A program made the position numbers and the translations under genes. A DNA stretch of 24,624 nucleotides, from contig JAKCWW010007935.1 of assembly GCA_026260175.1 (NCBI GenBank), forward strand, positions 498 to 25,121, written 5' to 3'. The stretch's first letter is position 1. Each line of letters opens with the position of its first letter. Positions 8,851 through 18,420 of the stretch are shown here, piece by piece. The notes beneath the pieces were generated by a model. It did not search any database. It was not told the DNA's origin and worked only from the letters and a program-made list of their open reading frames with translations. This DNA comes from Reticulitermes lucifugus (taxonomy: Eukaryota; Arthropoda; Insecta; Blattodea; Rhinotermitidae).

Positions 8851-10043
8851 GAAAGGGCGTAACAAACCCCCAGAAGACCCCGGTCTTCATACTCGCCGCC
8901 GCTGACAGCCTCAAGTCTCCCGATCCATATTTCACCACACCTGACTGACTAACAGGCCCAACAGGACGCCTGCGACGTTACCAATCACGATACACTTCTC
9001 AAGACGTTACATGAAACTTACCTGCAACAACAAAAAAAGAAGCATTAGTATACTGTAATCTAAATTAAACATTAAGCATGGAACATAAATCTCTAACATT
9101 CGTATACTACTAACACCAAACCAGAGGTGGCCACAAATTGTTGAACTCTGACATTAGGCATTCTTCGCGCACATCACTACGTTATCTACCGCAGAATCAC
9201 TGGCAGTTTCATGGAATCTGATTTCAATTTCATTAAATCGAAAACTACAATAATACAATAGTAGGTACAATAAACCACAACTGGAACGCGTGTGCCACTA
9301 TGGCACTCTATAGTCACACTCGAATACGAAAACCAACCCTCGAAGTTCATATCGTTAAAAGCTTGCATGAACGTAACACGTTCGTGTGCAACAGCGCGGC
9401 TGTCTGGACGCTCTTTCACTTGTCTCAAAAAACGAAATATTAACGAAAAAAGTTTACTGGGGATAAGACGTGTTTTATTTCCAACACATTTAGCACTGCG
9501 ATAAATACTTTGCGAGCTACAACAGAAATGGACGCAGAAACGCATGTAGGTCTTCATTACTACCCGTTAGGTTAACTCCTAGTGTCAAAAATTCTCAAAT
9601 AAGTACCTTCTGTACCGTTTTGGACGAACGCAAATAAAATAAAGCATACAAATGTCTATCGGTTATTTTCAGGGGAGGCCGTTCACATAAACGTCGTCAG
9701 TTACACATCAACTGACACCCCTCTGCTACTGCAGAAGACACGTAACCTTGCTCAAAGTTTCTGCCCTCAGGTTAATAACTACAAACATTCCTCGCACACC
9801 CTGCATGGGAAAGTACGAATATGCACCATGACGTCATCACAGCAAGTCACCGGGGAGGAATGTTCCTTCCAACTCATTGCGGCCAAGGACATTGTGTGAA
9901 TGACGATCATCAGCTATAGCAACGTGTAAAATTACAGGAAAAAATTACGGACACGACAGATTAAATTCGAGCAATGCCTGCTACAGTTCGGCCCAGATTC
10001 GTTTGCCTTCCCACACACATGAATATATATATGACTATAATTT
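8851..10043. other. No recognisable feature
   Basis: Includes a 123-codon ATG-started open frame on the minus strand (9186-9557) with no recognised motif, about what chance gives in a window this long. No repeats shared with the rest of the window were seen. Confidence 0.45.
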
Positions 10044-10475
10044 TACCCGTCCTTTTGTACTGGTTTGAAACTTGGTCCTGACTTTATGGGCAGAATACAG
10101 GCTAAAGATGTTCGAGAATAGGGTGCTGAGGACGGTACTTGGGCCTAAGACGAAGGAAGCAACAGCGTAGTGAAGGAAATTTCACAATGAAGGAACTTCA
10201 TGATTCGTACTTGTCACCAAATATTGTTTGTATAATCAAATCACGGATGAGATGGATGGTGCATGTAACCCGTATGGGAGAGAAAGAAACGTGGATACAG
10301 AGTTATGGTAACGAAACCTGAAGGAAAGAGACCATTTGGAAGACGCAGGCGTAGATGGGACAATATTAAAGTGGATCTTAAATGGCATGGAAAGGAGTGG
10401 GCTGGATTCATCTGGCTAAGGATGGTGCCAAGTCATAAATCTGTGGGTGTCACGATATGTCGGGGATTTCTTGAC
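10044..10475 (+). pseudogene. LINE reverse transcriptase C-terminal remnant (family A)
   Basis: Plus-strand frames together give the order expected for the end of a family A LINE ORF2: a 'LYWFETWS' block, 'MFENRVLRTVLGPK', then 'FHNEELHDSYLSPNIVCIIK' with the following arginine-rich 'RMRWMVHVTRMGE', then 'GKRPFGRRRRRWDNIKVDL' and a decayed 'W.. FIWL'. Frames change at least three times and stops interrupt, so the copy is dead. The region maps downstream of the polymerase palm domain; no Y/F-x-D-D motif is included. It lies in the opposite orientation to most other family A fragments here. Confidence 0.85.
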
Positions 10476-11814
10476 TGAGGAACTATTAAGCCTCTCAAGA
10501 TCCACTCGGCTCCATGGAGGTAAAAGCCAGTCACAGACATCACTCCATGGAACCCAGTTGTTCTTGAAAATTTAACAACTGCTGAGCCTGTCAGATTTTA
10601 CACACTTTATGGATATCAAGTGGTTCACGACAGTGTTCATAAAAACCAGCTACTAGTCGCCATTTTGAGAAAGACTAACCCAGTCCACATCCTCTTACAC
10701 AGCAATACACGGCCGGAATACGGGGCGGGTCAGCCGGGCAGCTACCCGGAACGCCAACCTATACGAGGGCGCTAAGACGCCATTGGAATAATCGGAAATA
10801 TGGTGCTAGTAAACTCAGGTTTCCATACGCGAAAGAAAGAATTTCTCAGGAAATAATCCGCAATTTGGGCACGCGCCCTCAAAAACTTTCGCCAGCACTG
10901 TCCTAGGCCGAGGAAGAGTATTGGTTTTAAGGGCCCCAAATTATTAACCTGCCCAGGGCGCCCACATAACACGGGTCGGCCCTACTATAGATCGTCCTCC
11001 CGTCCTGGCTTCGCGTTTTCTTTCCCAGTGCGTGCTACATGCACTGCACACTTCTCCCTTGGCTTGGTCATACTTGACAAACATTACACAACTGTTTAAA
11101 TTTGATTTTAGGAGTGAAGCAATACAAAACACCATTACCGGAAAAAAAATTGCATTCATCTTCGGGCTGGAAGTTGGTAAATTTTAGGTTATGTAGAAAA
11201 GATTGAGATGGGGGCGGTTAACGGATATTGGCCAATCCGACGACTGAAAGCTGCAGGCCCTGAAAACACGCAACTATGAACCGGTACTTATAACGACCAT
11301 AGACTGATGTGAAGTCCATCAACACATGGCTTGAAAGAGCCTTCCTGCGGTCCTTGAAGTACGTTCTCTGGCCATCAATCAGTATCGCTCCCCTGTAGGT
11401 ATGAAGTTCTAGTTACCACCCTTCCCAATATTGGTACTGTATGCCCACCTCCACGAGCGGAACACATCCGCAAGTTCATATCCCTGGAACATGGTAAAAA
11501 TCGCGTTCGTTTACACACTGCCCACTCGCTATGACCTCATACACCTGCATTCACCATTCAATCGTCACTCATCCTGTGATTCTTGTATGACAAGTACCTA
11601 ACTTCTTCAGACGTTCCAGTTCAATCCAGTTCACACCAATATAACTTATTTAACAAACAAAAGACTTTATTAATATCCTCTTACGTAAATCATGCCGTGA
11701 AGTTTGTTATAAAGAAGCTGACCATTTACTGGTATACTGTGTTAGCATTTCTGGCCCACAATTCAGCTAAATAATATAGGGACATAAATGATAGCCTTCT
11801 GGGTTTTTACGTAA
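10476..11814. other. No recognisable feature
   Basis: Contains a GC-rich patch near 10700-11000 (GGCCGGAATACGGGGCGGGT and similar), with open frames on the minus strand of 66-71 codons that match no family that I recognise. Confidence 0.45.
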
Positions 11815-11925
11815 CGTAGGAGCATAATTTTGTCCCGAGGTTTCGAAGGAACGTGCTGCTTCCGTCTTCACGCCTGCAGAATTAGGTTCCGGTGGATGCC
11901 GACGCATAACCACAAAGACCAGAAT
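11815..11925 (+). repeat. Interspersed repeat, MITE-like candidate (internal part)
   Basis: GTTTCGAAGGAACGTGCTGC, TTCCGTCTTC and then CATAACCACAAAGACCAGA follow the same order as the copies at 1690-1803 and 20214-20285. The 16 bases TTTCGAAGGAACGTGC are identical to the 20214 copy. Confidence 0.55.
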
Positions 11926-12009
11926 ATGAGCAGTACCAAACGCTGAAGACTGAAAGCTTATATACTGTGTACTCTACACATTCAATTCCTACTTCATATT
12001 AAACACAGT

Positions 12010-12160
12010 CCGTCTACATTGCAATGACCAACCGGTTGATGCTATTCAGGGATATAATCAGTGTTTACTGTGTGAATCACATGAAACACACAAACACGCT
12101 GTGTCGCAAAATGCAGGTGGTATCTTACACACAGCTGCCACTCTGCTTCTGAGGGTTCGA
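12010..12160 (+). repeat. Five-copy interspersed repeat (copy 2)
   Basis: CTACATTGCAATGACCAACC, GGTTGATGCTATTCAGGG, TTTACTGTGTGAATCACATG, AAACACACAAACACGCTGTG and GCAGGTGGTATCTTACACAC align in order with 13980-14125 and 22085-22260. No coding frame is maintained. Confidence 0.65.
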
Positions 12161-12529
12161 TTATACAAGCGGTGATCTAACAAATTTTTTATTACTCCAA
12201 CTGGTAACAGATAATTCTGTAAGGCTGTGCAAACCTTATCTGCCTGATAAGAACACGTCTGATAAGATAGCACAGAATCTACAGGGGAAGAAATCCTTCA
12301 AATGGAATACAGGCTATCATTATACACTAAGAGACCGATGATATAATTTAAATATATCGACCGTTAGCAAGCTTCACCCACTCCACGGAGCAGAATTAAG
12401 CAGCTAGTCAAAATATTCCTTGCATTTTAAGGTACGTCTACCCGAATGTTCGTAACTGCATTTAACACAGCCGATTTCTGGTCCTAATCTGAGCAAAATC
12501 AATTCAGTTAACACCTTCTTCCCACGCCA
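12161..12529. other. No recognisable feature
   Basis: AT-rich, with no shared repeats or motif-bearing open frames. Confidence 0.5.
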
Positions 12530-12912
12530 CTAATTTAATATTCACTTCGATACCATCGTCCCTTCCATGTCTAGGTCTCCCAGTATGTCTCTTACTTTCA
12601 GATTTATCGACCTGTTTTGTATGCATTTCCCATTTTTCCTATGCGTGTTACATAACCCACCTACCCCATCCTCCTTTATGCGATCACTATAATATATGGT
12701 AAAGAATGTAAATGCAATTTTATAATTTCTTCAGTTACTTCCTCTCCCTTAGGTCCAAACTTTAACATTCTCCTCAGCTGTCTGATATCAAACATCCCTT
12801 CAGTGTATGTTTTTCCTCTAAGCGAAAAGACAGTTTCTGAACAGAATAATACAACCAAAATTAATGTTTCGTACATTCTGATCTTTACATCTTTAGACAG
12901 CAGACGAGAGCA
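12530..12912 (-). pseudogene. LINE reverse transcriptase C-terminal remnant (family A)
   Basis: The minus strand reads 'KIRMYETLILVVLFCSETVF' (matching the family 'YxTLILPVVLYGxExW' block), then 'LRRMLKFGPKGEEVTEE', matching 'VLRxIFGPKxxEVTGE'. Both lie within an 80-codon open frame at 12676-12918. Below 12676 the frame breaks, but 'DKSESKRDILG' and a decayed 'RWED' block continue to about 12530. The tyrosine-glycine of the YGxExW block is changed to F-C, and stops and frame changes show that it is inactive. It abuts, 50-60 bases away, the hAT-like terminus at 12971. Confidence 0.85.
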
Positions 12913-12970
12913 GAGCACATTCCGAACTTATGTCCACGTGTTTCTTCATCAGCCAATTCACATTACAGGC

Positions 12971-12995
12971 CAGTGGTTGTCGAACTTTTTTCCCA
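12971..12995 (+). mobile_element. hAT-type terminal inverted repeat, left end
   Basis: CAGTGGTTGTCGAACTTTTT followed by TCCCACGAC closely matches the common hAT/Charlie terminus (CAGTGGTTCTCAAACCTTTTT-type, with a downstream CCACGAC). Eight bases before it, TTACAGGC could be a target-site duplication, but no partner end (reverse complement) was found downstream, so the element is incomplete or its right end is lost. It may or may not belong to the transposase remnant at 15350-16345. Confidence 0.55.
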
Positions 12996-13038
12996 CGACT
13001 AAAAAATCGTCAGTACCTTTGGCCTTGAGAATCGAACA

Positions 13039-13158
13039 GTACCCTAAGTACTCAGCAAACAAACCCGTAGCTACTCAGAAAATAATACCCGTACCTAAGG
13101 AGCAAATAGTACCCGCACCTACTCAGAAAACAGTGACCGTACCTTTTCAGCAAACAGA
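13039..13158 (+). repeat. 24-bp minisatellite, five units
   Basis: Five consecutive 24-bp units start at 13039, 13063, 13087, 13111 and 13135. The shared core is A-CCCGTACCTACTCAG-AAA-CAGT with substitutions. There is no length variation between units, so an 8-residue peptide period ('PVATQKII', 'PVPKEQIV', 'PAPTQKTV', 'TVPFQQTE') stays open on the plus strand in a frame at 12803-13189. The upstream part of that frame is antisense LINE sequence and there is no ATG before the repeats, so I do not call it a gene. Its place just inside a hAT-like terminus suggests a subterminal repeat of the transposon. Confidence 0.85.
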
Positions 13159-13284
13159 AGATTCTAGTTTGGATTGCGATCGCGGGTGATCTTTGCTACA
13201 GACGTTTTCGAGTTCATGAGAAGGAAAATGTAATGAAAGAAATGTAACATCTCACATATTTAATCTGGAAACTATACAATCGTG

Positions 13285-13310
13285 TATTATTATTATTATT
13301 ATTATTATTT
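13285..13310. repeat. (TTA)n microsatellite
   Basis: About eight uninterrupted TTA/TAT units, ending directly at the hairpin at 13311-13340. Confidence 0.95.
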
Positions 13311-13340
13311 ACTGCAATCGGGCTTTCACCCGGTGGCAGT
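13311..13340 (+). repeat. Hairpin-forming sequence
   Basis: ACTGCAATCGGG and CCCGGTGGCAGT pair over twelve positions around a six-base loop (CTTTCA), with one mismatch and one G-U pair. It abuts the TTA microsatellite, an arrangement that can mark the end of a retroposed element. No function assigned. Confidence 0.55.
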
Positions 13341-13979
13341 AGATGGAATAAGAAAGGCAGCTACAAGTACGTGAACACCCAAGTGTCCTTTCGGCTTTCA
13401 ATTCAACTTTGAGTTCTTGCGAAAAGTTCAACTGGACAGACATTTCTTGGAATTGAGCACAACTTAAAAAGTCCGTTTGATCCCAGCAAAAAGCAATTTG
13501 CTTTACAGGAAAAATGAACTACAAACTTTCATAGTAATGGCGAATACACTGCTCAGTAGATCAGAATCTGTGGACAGTTGACTGTGGATCAACTTACAGT
13601 TCAGTGTTGACGGCAAAACTGATGTCATACAAACCATTAAATAAAAATACGCGGAAAAGGTGTAACACATAATAAAAAGTGTCAACGATCTGACTCACCC
13701 GTTCTTTTAGCATTCTGAAGCAATAATTTCAAGTAACAAATATTTAAAAATTCGGTTCCTACAGTCTCCATTAGGCTATGAAGTCCGATCGGTTAAAGCT
13801 GCAAGATATTAGGAAAACAATTAGGCACATTAATGCATAATTGTGAATACAAAGGTAAAAAAGTAAAAATAAAAATATACAGGTGTACGGGACTGTGCCC
13901 CCCCCCCTAACAACTAGCAGCTAAAGGGTTAGCTGTCCCACGAACCATGCAATCAGAACTGAACTCACTGAAGTCATAA
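13341..13979. other. No recognisable gene; C10 run at 13898-13907
   Basis: A-rich sequence near 13853-13880 (AAAGGTAAAAAAGTAAAAAT) is followed by a run of ten cytosines. The A-rich part vaguely resembles the SINE tail, but the body does not match. Confidence 0.45.
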
Positions 13980-14125
13980 GTACCATAATAACGTACAGGG
14001 CAGTAATAGCTGTTTATTGTGAGAATCATAAGAAAACACAAAAAAGTACCGTATGTGAAAAATGCATATTTCTCACATTAAAGCAGGTGGTACATATAGT
14101 TACCACTGGGCTTCAAATAGGGTCA
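13980..14125 (+). repeat. Five-copy interspersed repeat (copy 3)
   Basis: GTTTATTGTGAGAATCATAAG, AAAACACAAAAAAGTACCG, TCTCACATTAAAGCAGGTGG and TACATATAGTTACCACTGGG share order with copies at 12010-12160, 17515-17600 and 22085-22260. Confidence 0.6.
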
Positions 14126-15349
14126 ATAATAGGGACGTGTGGTGCACGCTCTGAGATGTCCGGCACACAGACTATCTTCTCTAAGGCTTTATTTGGGCTT
14201 TCAAAACGGAAATTACAAGACAGTACTCAATCACGTCATGAGCGCTTCCTTCGAAATCCTTTCCACTTCATTATTTATCCTACCATTCGACCCTGTACGG
14301 TGTTAGTTACGTCTTAAACATACGGCTAACATATAGTAACGTTTTCATCACAAGATAATTGCACTGTAATTACCAGCAGTCTAAACATCCTGAGATCCTT
14401 AGCGAGTCGTGTATCGAATATTCATACTCTGGGGGAAGAAACGCTTCGCAAGCTCACACAAAAAGGGTAGACTTCTGTGCTACGTAATCAATGCTCGCGA
14501 GGCTTAGTGAGCGATGGAACGCTCAAACAGGTTCGCGTTTCGCAATTAGATCTTCCGAACTGCCTCTTAACGTCCATTAAAGATGTATCACTCTGGTCTT
14601 TCCGATGGGAACTGGTGACAGAAACAGACTCATACAGGAGTATACGGTGTAAGTACGGCACGCAAGAGGACGTCCTGTTAGCAGCAAGCCTCCTGGGAAT
14701 TTCCAACAATGCCAACACATTAAGTCACAGACACCTTCATATTCCAAGGACGTTGAAGGAAAAGAAGATGCAACAAGCGCCTAGTTAGGGCACGCTATCT
14801 TCCCACTTCATTTGTTGAATTCGCATTTTCAAATTTTGCGAACAAAGTGAGACTTTTTAGTATTTTCATATCGCATTATTTCAAATGGCACTGCATTCAA
14901 CTTATAATTCTTTGGAAGTCAGGATCGTAATTTAACAATGCAAAAAGTCACAGAGGTTGGCCTCAGAAAGGTGAGATCTATGCTTTGCTTTTACAATGTT
15001 CATTATCGAGTACATCGACTGACACATACAAGCTGATCCAAAGTACGATTTAGTCTTGATTACAGATATTTTCAGCAATGGATACTGTGTGTGGTCTGTT
15101 AATTTCCAGAAATGTTTATGTAAATTGTAAGCCTTTAGGGTTAAGTTCTGTAGTTCCACAATTTATAGTTCTAACCCACAAATTTGATAGCTTTGGCAAC
15201 GAAACTGACGTCCAGAGTACTGCATGGACTTACATGAATCATAGGAAGCTCGAATTCATGAAGCTGCGCAGATTTTACTTTTAATATGCATTGCTCGACT
15301 GTCCTAAATGTCCACTATACAACTTTGAATCAGAATTATATTCCGTGAT
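14126..15349. other. No recognisable feature
   Basis: Open frames up to about 100 codons (14477-14788 plus, 14488-14718 minus) overlap on opposite strands without recognisable domains. If the terminus at 12971 belongs to the same hAT copy as the transposase remnant, this stretch would be internal transposon sequence, but I cannot show that. Confidence 0.4.
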
Positions 15350-16345
15350 AATAGTTGCCACATTGGGAAACGTATCAACATTTTTTATCCAAATTCAAAT
15401 TCCAAAGTAATAACTTCATTTTTGGCGCACTTATTGCACTAATCATGTCGCCACATGTCTACCCCGCCTTGAATTTCAGCGTTCAAAATATTAAGTTTTT
15501 GGGTGACATCAGCAAGGCAGGCCAGATCTGCCAAACCACGAACAGCCATTCAGGGAATGAACAACCTAGCCGCCTTACTTCAGCTTATGATATTAGGTCC
15601 GAGTACTGAGCTTCGACATTCTCCAAACATTGTTTGGAAAGCCTGGGTTGCAATGGTGCTGCTCTAATGAAGTTTACGATTTTTGTCACTGTATCAACAT
15701 GCTTAAATATAAGAAATTTAGCGCAGAAAACAACCGTGACATGTGATAAAATTAGGGAATGATTCGACGTCCTTGCACAGTGCAATAAATCCATATTTGC
15801 TGCCAGTCATAGCTAGAGCTCCATCAGTGGTACTAGAAGACAACCTATTTAATGGCATGGCATGTCTATTGTAGAATGAAAACTTTTAATGCCGGGTATA
15901 CTGTATATTTTGAACTCTTATTTTCATCGTACTTGATGAAAACCGCAAATATTTATAGCAGACAACATCTATCATTTATTCGAAGAGCCATCGACAAAAT
16001 TCAGTGCCAGAAATGAGGGACGCTTCTCGTATTAATTCGCCATTTAAAATGACGTCCTTTNACGCAAGGACACGGGATATTCTAAAGGAAGCATTGGTCA
16101 GATTGCTGTATTTTCCCCAGTGTTTCTCGACAATCTATGCTTGTCAGGCTAGTTTCGCTTTGAAGTCTATTATTTTCCCTGCGTTCACTACGAGGTAGAT
16201 AATTTTCGTCAAAAGAACTGTGATCTGTTTTACAATGCCTTTCAGTATTGTATTTTATAAAATGGACACTACAGCTGCCCAAAAGACGAACTCCATTTCC
16301 CTTAACTTCAATAAAAATGTATTTTCTTGGAAGCCACAAAGACGT
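15350..16345 (-). pseudogene. Broken hAT transposase (GTF2IRD2/ZBED-like, Charlie group)
   Basis: On the minus strand, the start (16082-16345) gives 'LPRKYIFIEVKGNGVRLL', then 'KYNTERHCKTDHSSFDENYL': the end of a BED-type zinc finger with H-x4-H and the conserved 'RH..TxHSSF' phrase of GTF2IRD2/FAM200-like hAT transposases. Near 15801-15842 'SSSTTDGALAMTG' matches the TDGAxAMxG block, which carries a catalytic aspartate in hAT enzymes. Next comes 'KIVNFIRAAPLQPRL' (15585-15794 frame), then 'AEVRRLG' in place of the usual TEVRWLSRG. After an apparent deletion, another frame gives 'LADLACLADVTQKLNILNAE' and a later 'FPNVATII'. The order is that of the family. Frames change several times, stops interrupt, the conserved tryptophan of the RW motif reads as arginine, and no C-terminal dimerisation (hATC) block was recognised. 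An unresolved base (N) sits at 16061. It is a dead relic; a domesticated gene is excluded by the breaks. Confidence 0.87.
16061..16061. other. Unresolved base (N)
   Basis: The only ambiguous base in the window, inside the hAT transposase remnant. It is probably an assembly or polishing ambiguity, such as a collapsed repeat or heterozygous site. Confidence 0.95.
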
Positions 16346-17400
16346 GGCTTCTTTAACGCAGTGTCAAAATTCCACAACTTAAAACACAATAAATATATAA
16401 ACACAAACAAATGAGAACGAACACGTGAAACATTTCTACATTCTCTGACAGTCTGTAACACTGACTCACTACTTCATCGGCAGGACGGCAGCGTTCCTGA
16501 TGCACAACAGGGTAGTGGTGGATAGGGTTAGGCGTTGCAGCTGATCATGGGTATGTTGTCAGCACTCTTGAGGTATCACTCACAGCCGTAACATGATTTT
16601 AAAATGCTGTGAATAAAATGTCTTAATTTTTTGTTAGAAAATAAAGGTAAAGATGTCTGCTTATAGCGCTGTTGGCGTATAGCAACGGTCATACAGGCGC
16701 ATATGCGCCCGCTTGCCCGGATTGGCGACGCCTCTTCTAGACTCTTTAGTGACATCAACGTGTCTGGGAACCGTAGACAGAGATTATATGTCCTTTTTCC
16801 GTTTAATGTTCACCTATTTTGGGCACCCCTTCGCACCGGAGATTCCCGAAACTAGGCCCTCTTTCAATTTCCTGGGCGATCCGTGCCAGGGGAAATGCAA
16901 CCGGTATCGTGTGTCCACCATGAAAACAGGGTCCAAATGTTACATTCCAGACTGTTCATGAACACCAATTCCACAAGTACAGAAATATACTTAAGGAACT
17001 TTATATTAGCCATATTATAAAGACCATGAGTTTCAATAGGCAATTGCTAAAAATGAACTTCGTCAAAAATGGCTAACATCAGTAGCTTCAAAAGATTCTA
17101 AACTCCATAGATTAACAATACACACTAAGCGATGATGTTAAGAGAAAATTTTTGTTCAGTAACTTTCATAATTTACAAGTCAAGAAAGCGAATTCTGAAT
17201 GATCTTCAACATTTACAGCCATACGCTTAACAGACCAATTGGGATATTACGTGACGAATGAACGATTTATACCCACAGAGCATTAAGCTCACCTAAATGT
17301 CGGTATATTTACAAATTCAGTTGCTACATCACAACGAACATAATGCGTCCCCATTACAAACAGCAGTTTACCAGCGCTGTTCCAGATACTTGGGACAATG
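16346..17400. other. No recognisable feature
   Basis: An 82-codon plus-strand open frame at 16713-16961 ends in a cysteine-containing segment ('GDPCQGKCNRY ... CYIPDCS') but has no matching family, upstream ATG or splice evidence. The rest is AT-rich and featureless. Confidence 0.45.
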
Positions 17401-17486
17401 AAGATTATGACGTTCTGCGACGTGTTGCCAGGTTTCCGTCACACTACACGGCTGAACGTCGCAGAATACGTTGTGTTCATAATCTT
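17401..17486. repeat. Imperfect palindrome with 23- and 31-bp arms
   Basis: AAGATTATGACGTTCTGCGA+CGT (17401-17423) is the inverted complement of ACGTCGCAGAATACGTTGTG+TTCATAATCTT (17456-17486), apart from an extra six-base ACACAA and one further base in the right arm. A 32-base spacer separates the arms. The right arm runs into a T10 run. The result is a strong potential stem-loop. Confidence 0.85.
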
Positions 17487-17514
17487 TTTTTTTAATGGAT
17501 GAATACACAGTGAG

Positions 17515-17600
17515 GGCGCAATTCAAGGCGTGTTCATATTAAAGCACGTGGCACATAGTTACCCATCTACTTTTATGTGTAACAAAGATTACGGTCAATA
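17515..17600 (+). repeat. Five-copy interspersed repeat (copy 4, partial)
   Basis: GTTCATATTAAAGCACGTGG and CACATAGTTACCCATC match the 3' part of copy 3 (TCTCACATTAAAGCAGGTGG, TACATATAGTTACCACTG). Confidence 0.5.
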
Positions 17601-18069
17601 GCTTACTACCAAAAAAGTACTTGATTACTACATATTTGACAAAAGAAAATCCGCCTTTTATTGCGTCATGTTTATGACATTTTCGTAGGCAACAATGTGT
17701 GCATGATCATGTACAGCTGAAACCTCTACAGCGACTACTTCCGCTTTCACTATATGTAACAAACTTCTCCTCTAAGATACATGACCACTCTTGGAACGAC
17801 GGAACAGAAAGCTGTAAAAACATCAAGCTCCAATTTAGATGACTACAGAGCATTCCTCTGCTCCATTTTTACGTTCTGCTGATATTGTTTTCATAACTGT
17901 GACTCGCGCTGTGTTCTTCGATACGACACACGAATAAGCGAGTGATCCGTGTCGCCACAGCAAGTCACCATTCTCCAGGTGTCAGTCAACAATCATCGTC
18001 ATGAGTCACAGACGGACGTGGAACGGCAAATTGGCTCTAGTGTCACACTCACGAACTCCACGGACCAGA
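17601..18069. other. No recognisable feature
   Basis: Unremarkable sequence. It contains CACAGCAAGTCACC (also at about 9839), too short to call a repeat. Confidence 0.45.
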
Positions 18070-18420
18070 CTCATTCCTGAGAAGCTACTGTTCCACAGCC
18101 AGTCAAGAAATTCCTCGCATTTTACGGAACCCGAACGTTCATTACCGCATTCACAAGCGCACGCCACCTGTCCCTATACTGAGCCAGAGTAATACAGTCC
18201 ATTCCCCCCCCTTCCCACTTCAAGATCCATTTTAATATCCTCCCATATACGCCCAGGTCTTCCAAGTGGGCTCTTTCCATCAGGTCTCCCCACCAAAACC
18301 CTGCACGCACCACTCCTGTCCCCCATACGCGCCACACACCCCGCCCATCTCATTCTTCTTGATTTGATCATCCGAATATTTGGTAAGTAGTTCAGATCTA
18401 GTATCGCCTGACGCCTACGA
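18070..18420 (-). pseudogene. LINE ORF2 C-terminus and 3' end (family A, best copy)
   Basis: The minus strand gives, in order, 'YLPNIRMIKSRRMRWAGC', 'VARMGDRSGACRVLVGRP', 'GKSPLGRPGRIWEDIKMDL' (frame ending near 18174), then after a frame change 'GGMDCITLAQYRDRWRALVN' and 'AVMNVRVP' (18122-18337). This is the C-terminal tail found after the reverse transcriptase domain of a non-LTR retrotransposon, and the clearest of the family A copies here. The plus strand reads 'SHFTEPERSLPHSQ', a well-known antisense artefact of this element. At least one frameshift near 18230 separates the two frames; the polymerase domain itself is missing (5' truncation). Confidence 0.9.

Noticed and set aside
9186..9557. 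123-codon ATG-started frame on the minus strand
   Set aside because: No recognised domain, no supporting signals, and no similarity to a repeat or family that I know.
9839..9852. CACAGCAAGTCACC shared with about 17957 as a repeat or transposition footprint
   Set aside because: Fourteen bases without flanking similarity are too little to call a repeat.
12803..13189. 128-codon plus-strand frame as a repeat-containing protein gene
   Set aside because: Its first third is antisense to a LINE relic and its middle crosses a hAT-like terminus. There is no ATG at its start. The open frame follows from a 24-bp period without indels.
16713..16961. Cysteine-containing plus-strand frame as a small secreted peptide gene
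   Set aside because: No ATG near its start, no signal peptide and only a few cysteines near the end; chance is the simplest explanation.
18001..18192. Plus-strand frame 'SHFTEPERSLPHSQ' as a protein
   Set aside because: It is the antisense strand of the LINE family A 3' end, often mis-annotated in insect genomes.
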